A stretch of 64,000 nucleotides of DNA from Owenia fusiformis. Taxonomy: Eukaryota > Annelida > Polychaeta > Sabellida > Oweniidae. Made by a program: the position numbers and the translations under genes. The stretch's first letter is position 1. Each line of letters starts with the position of its first letter. Where the stretch lies: positions 16,694,931-16,758,930 of the forward strand of contig CAIIXF020000003.1 in NCBI GenBank assembly GCA_903813345.2, given 5' to 3'. Positions 59,550-64,000 of the stretch are shown one piece after another. The notes beneath the pieces are model-generated. The model ran no database searches. It was given only the letters and a program-made list of their open reading frames with translations, and was not told where the DNA came from.

Positions 59550-59979
59550 GAGATATGGCCAAGATCCCCAATAAAAAACGAATACAATCAAATATTATAG
59601 TTCGTGTACGTCAGGTCCGTTCGAGGCCCGTGTAGCCGTGGGAATTTTAGTTACTAATGGAATGCGGAAGAGGCTGGTAATGAACGATTTTATGATCCCC
59701 AATTATACGGGCGATTATTCCCAACCGCAAAGTGCCTGAGCGGCGCGTGGCCACAGTGTTAATTGATATTCGACCCGGGGTCAATGTTTGATCAGAAGTT
59801 GTTCGCTCGCCTCCGAGGAGGGGCCTAACTCATGACAAGTAAAGAGGCGGGGCTTAACTTCAAAGGGAACCGACGTACCCCGTTACTAATCCCGAAACAG
59901 ATTAAACCCCATCCCCACGTCGTATCCCAGATGAATTTCAGTCATTCTACAGACGAAGTTTCCAGGCGACACACAAAAA
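59550..59979 (+). other. spacer between integrase and accessory ORF
   Basis: 430 bp, GC-rich compared with the host flanks, with no open frame of note. If the downstream ORF is expressed from a spliced mRNA, the acceptor should lie here. Several AG dinucleotides exist, but none stands out. Confidence 0.45.
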
Positions 59980-60630
59980 ATGTCAGAGTTCAAAATTCCT
60001 AGAAAATGTGCGATATGCGAGAGAAGATGTAATACGTTTGGCGAATTACGCCAACACCTAGATGAGAGCCACCCCGATGTGTGGCGGGGAGTGCGCGTAC
60101 CAGCCCAAGAAAGCGCAAGGAACCCTGAAGACAGATCCCGGTCACGTTCCCGTTCGCATTCCAGAAAGACGGCAAACGCCCAACGTACCTCTCAGTCGTC
60201 TACGGCCGTGAGAGGAGGTGCATCACCTGAGTGCAGCGTGCAGGTCAACGCACGGGACCCGCTAAACCTTATGTCGGACGCGGCGGCTAAACTAGCGTCA
60301 ACTGGAGACAGGGCCGCCAAAAGAGGACGTACTGAGGACTCGCCACCCAAAGGATCGTCGGCCGCGAAGAGAAGGTCCGCCAGCCCAACCAGCGGAGAGA
60401 CGTCAACCTCACGGTCGGCGGAAATGGCAGTCTTGGCGAAAAAGGACACCGAGAGCGTTCTCCCCATTACAGGGCCGGCGGCAGGGCTCGCAGCCAACGT
60501 AAGGGCCCTGCTGGAACAAGGGTACGCCGTACGTCGTTGGGAACGTTCCACTGAAACCTTCGGGCCAGACGGGGCCGTCCAGCAGAAGGTGGTGGAATCC
60601 GTCACGCTGGACAGGCCACATAAGAAATGA
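59980..60630 (+). CDS. accessory ORF: C2H2 zinc finger, SR-rich
   Basis: 216 residues, ATG at 59980 (AAAAAATGTCA), in the position where some Ty3/gypsy elements carry env. There is no signal peptide or membrane segment, so it is not an envelope. Residues 10-31 are a C2H2 finger, C-x2-C-x12-H-x4-H (CAICERRC...LRQHLDESH). Residues 50-62 are SR-rich (DRSRSRSRSHSRK). Basic clusters AAKRGR and AAKRRSASP (about 112-136) look like nuclear localisation signals. The C-terminal 60 residues (ANVRALLEQGYAVRRWE onward) may be a small folded domain, not recognised. The frame is intact and GC-rich. A nucleic-acid-binding or RNA-processing role for the element is an inference. Confidence 0.75.
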   Translation: MSEFKIPRKCAICERRCNTFGELRQHLDESHPDVWRGVRVPAQESARNPEDRSRSRSRSHSRKTANAQRTSQSSTAVRGGASPECSVQVNARDPLNLMSDAAAKLASTGDRAAKRGRTEDSPPKGSSAAKRRSASPTSGETSTSRSAEMAVLAKKDTESVLPITGPAAGLAANVRALLEQGYAVRRWERSTETFGPDGAVQQKVVESVTLDRPHKK

Positions 60631-61186
60631 ACATTTGATCATGAAGTACGACAACATTGAGAACATTATATTTATTCTGTGCTGCTTAATGAATTCGCCG
60701 TGCTGACAGTTCATTCGAAGAGCGACAATATTTGGAACATTTTAGACTTTTATACTTCAATAATATTTGAAGTACGACAACATTGGGAATATCATATTTA
60801 TTCTGTGCTGCTTAATAATTCGCCGTGCTGACAGTTCATTCAATGGAACAATATTTGGAACATTATATTATTGTGCTACTAACGAACTTGCCATGCTGAT
60901 AGTTCATTCGAAGGGCAACGATATTTGGAGCACTGTATTTTATATTTATCAAATTCGTCACTACACGCTGATATACCAACAAAAGTGACGATATTGGGAA
61001 CATTGCATTTGTGCACGCAGGACGCCAATTATTAAATTCGCTGGGCGGTGTATGCCATTTACGTAGAACTATTTTCGTTTAATTACTTTACGATTTCTGC
61101 AACCATATTGGGTGAAATGGACTCTTGTATAATTCTATGTTTGATAACACTTTGTACATGACGCTGACCCCGGAGTGGTCAAGTCT
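60631..61186 (+). repeat. 3' spacer with imperfect direct repeats
   Basis: GAAGTACGACAACATTG at 60643 and 60769 (period 126) begins units that also hold TTATTCTGTGCTGCTTAAT, GCCGTGCTGACAGTTCATTC and ACAATATTTGGAACATT. A third, more decayed unit runs to about 60930. This non-coding repeat lies inside the element, between the accessory ORF and the polypurine tract. Confidence 0.7.
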
Positions 61187-61198
61187 AGGAGGGGGCAG
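61187..61198 (+). other. polypurine tract
   Basis: AGGAGGGGGCAG lies immediately before the 3' LTR, the usual position for priming plus-strand DNA synthesis. One C interrupts the purine run. Confidence 0.75.
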
Positions 61199-61681
61199 TG
61201 TGGAACACGTGGCCCGGTTATTGTTCTCTGTACCATCTATATGTATGTCAATCATAAGTCGGTGTGTGCCTCACATCATGTCATTGGCCAGATCATTACC
61301 CAATCATCATCTTTGTACATCATTATTTCACATGTAGTATAAAATACCCTGATCATCCCATTTTCATGAGAGTCACTCAGAGCTAGAGGCACACAGATAC
61401 ACCTTGAAGATCTTATAATAAAGTTGTTGTATATTGTACGTATTTGTTACTAGTTCTGTGTTTCCCGTCCTCCCCCTCCCGGGGAGGTCGGGGCTCTCAT
61501 ACCCACATCCCTTGACATGTAGCAGCTGACCTGATTCCCCCCTCCCCACATCAAGTCTACCTTATGACGGAGCGGCGCGGTGATGCAGAGACCAACAGAC
61601 CCCCCTCAGGTTAAGGTGACCGGACTTGGAGCAGGGACCGGCCCCGGTATAAAGTACAGCACCCCCTCACTCGGTTCTACA
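61199..61681 (+). repeat. 3' LTR
   Basis: 483 bp, TGTGGAACAC to TTCTACA, one base shorter than the 5' LTR. TATAAAA is at 61338 and AATAAA at 61417-61422. Followed by ATAT (61682-61685), matching the 4 bp before the 5' LTR. Confidence 0.93.
61417..61422 (+). terminator. polyadenylation signal in the 3' LTR
   Basis: AATAAA followed by a GT-rich stretch (GTTGTTGTATATTGTACG), the expected end of the genomic transcript. The copy in the 5' LTR is at 52182-52187. Confidence 0.7.
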
Positions 61682-61685
61682 ATAT

Positions 61686-64000
61686 GGATATATGGAATGA
61701 GGCAAATAGTCTACAAAGTTTCATATTATTGTAAGGTATAAGATTTTGTTACTCAATGTAAACATATGTACATTGTCGTATTAATATAAGTTATAAGGTA
61801 TACGGCGTGTGAAATCACAAGGTCTTGAAAATAAGGTATAATAAGGAGATTTCAGATAGACCCCACATTGCTGGCACCTTTCATATAATTTCTTTAAATA
61901 ACTATTTGTTACAGATGTAACCGTTGAATACTAAACACCAACCCTAAAAATTGTACAATTTCCTCCTACAAGCATCATGAATGAAACAAACAGTTGTCGA
62001 TTTGTAGATGGATGAACTTGATTAATATACATTAGTAAATAATTTTCCGAGTAAACAGCTCTAAATGATCACTATATCCTGTTACTCATATTATGTAATA
62101 ATAAACATCTCATTCAAAACAACTTTGATCACTGAGTGACAGATTTCTAGTTCTCTTTTTGGAATTATTTATTTGAGGCTAATTAAATAAGATAAGAAGC
62201 TCATAAAATGCCTCGGATTCTGAGGTTGCTGTATTCTTAAATCGCAAATTGTTCTAATTAGTTTAATGTTAGTTTAATATCGCTTACTGTTATAGATGAG
62301 TTCTGTTTTGATAAATTTGTTTTGATGTTTTTCACAAATAATGAGCTGACGTTAAGAGCTAAAAGTCTAATAGCAAATATATATTTTTATACAGTAAAAC
62401 TTCAAACAATGAACAGAGAAAGTAATTTTGATAAACATCACATCTTTCCACTTTCAAATTACAGTAAAACCTGTAATGGTGAACACCTTTCTCTGGTGAA
62501 CACCTCTCGCTAATGAACACCTGTATTTAATGAACACCTTTCTCTGGTGAACACCTGCCTCTAGTGGACACCCTCAACACATACTCTATTGACTTTTGTA
62601 TAAATTACCCTCTCTGAAGTGAACACCTACCAACACTGAACATTTTTTCTTGGCAAAAAAATGTTAAATATAGATAAAGGCTTGGATCTCCACAATTTGA
62701 CAATTTCAAACATTATAAAAGAACACAAAGGGTGACATTTGAAAAATAAAACAAGACATTTTTACCAAAATGTCTAAAATCTGGCAATATCTATCTTATT
62801 TATACTTTGGTTGTGAAATATACGTAATTGATCTTACTTTACAACAGGTACAGGGATAGAACAGCTGATAATGCATAGTAATGTATAGTAAAGTGGCAGA
62901 AACTGAAAATGAAAACTACTCTGACATCCAAGGGATTAAGCTGGGATCCAGCTATTACAACATTCAGCTTTTAGTTCTTGCAAATGATAAACAATTCTAC
63001 TATTGCGGTAAGAATATTATTCCAACTCCACACATTTGTTGCACAATCGGACGTGAATTATTCATATATGCCTGAATAATTGCTTTTATCGCACTCGACA
63101 CGAAACTGACCCCACACTAATTAAATGGAGAGTCATGATCCCGTAAAATATGATACAAATGAATGCTGTACCATAATATGATGATATCGAACCTGCATAA
63201 CTACATAGTTCTACAATACTACGCAATTAGAGAAGTGAGAATGCCTTCTAAATTATTAACGCTCGGTGACAACAATCTCTTACTAGGTATTGTTATTAAA
63301 ATTTTTCAAGTAATATCCACCAGCGAGTATAATTTCATAGAGGTCATGTTTCGCGTGCAAAATTAACTGATAAGGAGTGGAATTTGCGAGGAATAAAATA
63401 CATAGGCATGAAGTAGACACTCCGAATTGTACAAAAATGTAAAAAAATTGAAGTACTCATTCAAATTTTTCTGAGATATTGTATGAAATTAGTACGACTA
63501 ATTATGACTTTTATATGAGGACATATTAGTTAAATGATGACTATGCTCTGAGGCAGCTTATAAAGGGAAGATCTTTATGAGACAAGATTGATACATAACT
63601 ATCAAAGAATTTGGCTCCATATTTAATAATCACAAATTAATAATCAGAGAGAACAGAATCATTATGATCTATTGTCAAGATATCACCTTACCAAAGTTGA
63701 ACACTCTAACAACATATTAATGACAAAATATCACCACCTAGAAAAGTGTAACACTTTATACAGAAGCTGAAACTGAAGTCACAAAAGCAGGTTACTGAAA
63801 TGTCATCTCTTGACATTGACATCATTACTTTGACCTGATAAATGAAAAGATCCCAGGGTGAAGTACTAATAAGCACCTCCCATATGATCTACATACATGC
63901 TTATCAGAGTGGGTGTCATTGTAATAGGCATGATTTTATTTTTTTATGTAATGGGAAATATATGTAACATGACATCTGATGTATATTTTCTATTATCACC
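61686..64000. other. non-coding downstream flank
   Basis: No gene is supported. 62463-62660 carries a CAGTAAAACCTG end followed by repeats of GTGAACACCT and CTACCAACACTGAA. The right end is missing. The rest is AT-rich and unrecognised. Confidence 0.5.
62463..62660 (+). repeat. truncated CAGTAAAACCTG-type element
   Basis: CAGTAAAACCTGTAATGGTG is followed by five GTGAACACC/TGAACACCT units and an end segment (CTACCAACACTGAA, CTTGGCAAAAA) that also occurs at 22590-22640. No inverse of the left end follows, so the copy is incomplete. Confidence 0.55.

Larger units (their letters stand above)
51964..61681 (+). mobile_element. Ty3/gypsy LTR retrotransposon with accessory ORF
   Basis: A 9.7-kb element: LTR, tRNA-Leu-type PBS, gag, pol in the order protease-RT-RNase H-integrase, a zinc-finger/SR ORF, polypurine tract, LTR. 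The pol order and the integrase GPY/F-type C-terminus place it in Ty3/gypsy (Metaviridae), probably a non-chromodomain lineage such as Mag (inference). ATAT borders both ends. Pol is disrupted by an internal deletion and by a 602-bp TTAA-flanked insertion, so this copy cannot move on its own. The LTRs differ by two substitutions and one indel. Confidence 0.93.

Noticed and set aside
59980-60630. Envelope gene of an errantivirus-like element
   Set aside because: No signal peptide, transmembrane segment, furin-type site or glycosylation-rich ectodomain; it has a zinc finger and RS run instead.
1-64000. tRNA, rRNA or snRNA genes
   Set aside because: I looked for A/B-box-like text and conserved rRNA words on both strands by eye and found none I could defend; a covariance-model scan would settle it.

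Overview
This is a gene-poor, AT-rich animal nuclear window. A secreted fibrinogen-related protein gene with a spliceosomal intron, an apurinic-endonuclease LINE, a Ty3/gypsy LTR retrotransposon with a tRNA-Leu-type primer site, and many short inverted-repeat DNA elements together suggest a marine invertebrate, plausibly a mollusc or other lophotrochozoan. The sequence does not prove the taxon. No prokaryotic gene organisation is present.

Layout. 1-25 kb is non-coding and built of decayed repeats: hAT-like and TA-flanked MITEs (6308-6766, 10162-10331, 10689-10892, 14452-14617, 21070-21857), a 59-bp satellite (15149-15760), a 57-bp satellite (about 22017-22572), and two short GC-rich clusters of GCCGATCGGC-like motifs (4780-4930, 12940-13080). 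25.2-29.5 kb is a LINE on the minus strand with a full ORF2 (endonuclease plus reverse transcriptase) and only the tail of ORF1. It abuts an 824-bp TA-flanked inverted-repeat element (29481-30304). 30.9-32.3 kb holds the one convincing host gene, a two-exon fibrinogen-related protein (minus strand, 362 codons, signal peptide, coiled coil, fibrinogen C-terminal domain), with a decayed copy of part of its first exon just upstream (33148-33250). 33.3-52 kb is again repeats: a fold-back element, a piggyBac-like remnant inside a wider inverted repeat, a tandem array with a unit of about 478 bp, a mariner-like element with transposase remnant, and a tandem repeat of about 110 bp.

51964-61681 is a 9.7-kb Ty3/gypsy element. 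It has near-identical 484/483-bp LTRs, a PBS, gag, pol (protease, reverse transcriptase, RNase H, integrase), and then, where an envelope gene would sit, an unrelated 216-aa ORF with a C2H2 zinc finger and an SR-rich segment. Pol is broken twice. A small out-of-frame deletion removes part of the reverse transcriptase, and a 602-bp TTAA-flanked inverted-repeat element is inserted between RNase H and integrase. The LTRs differ at only three places, so the insertion is young although its pol is dead. The best candidate for something undescribed is the zinc-finger/SR accessory ORF of this retrotransposon.
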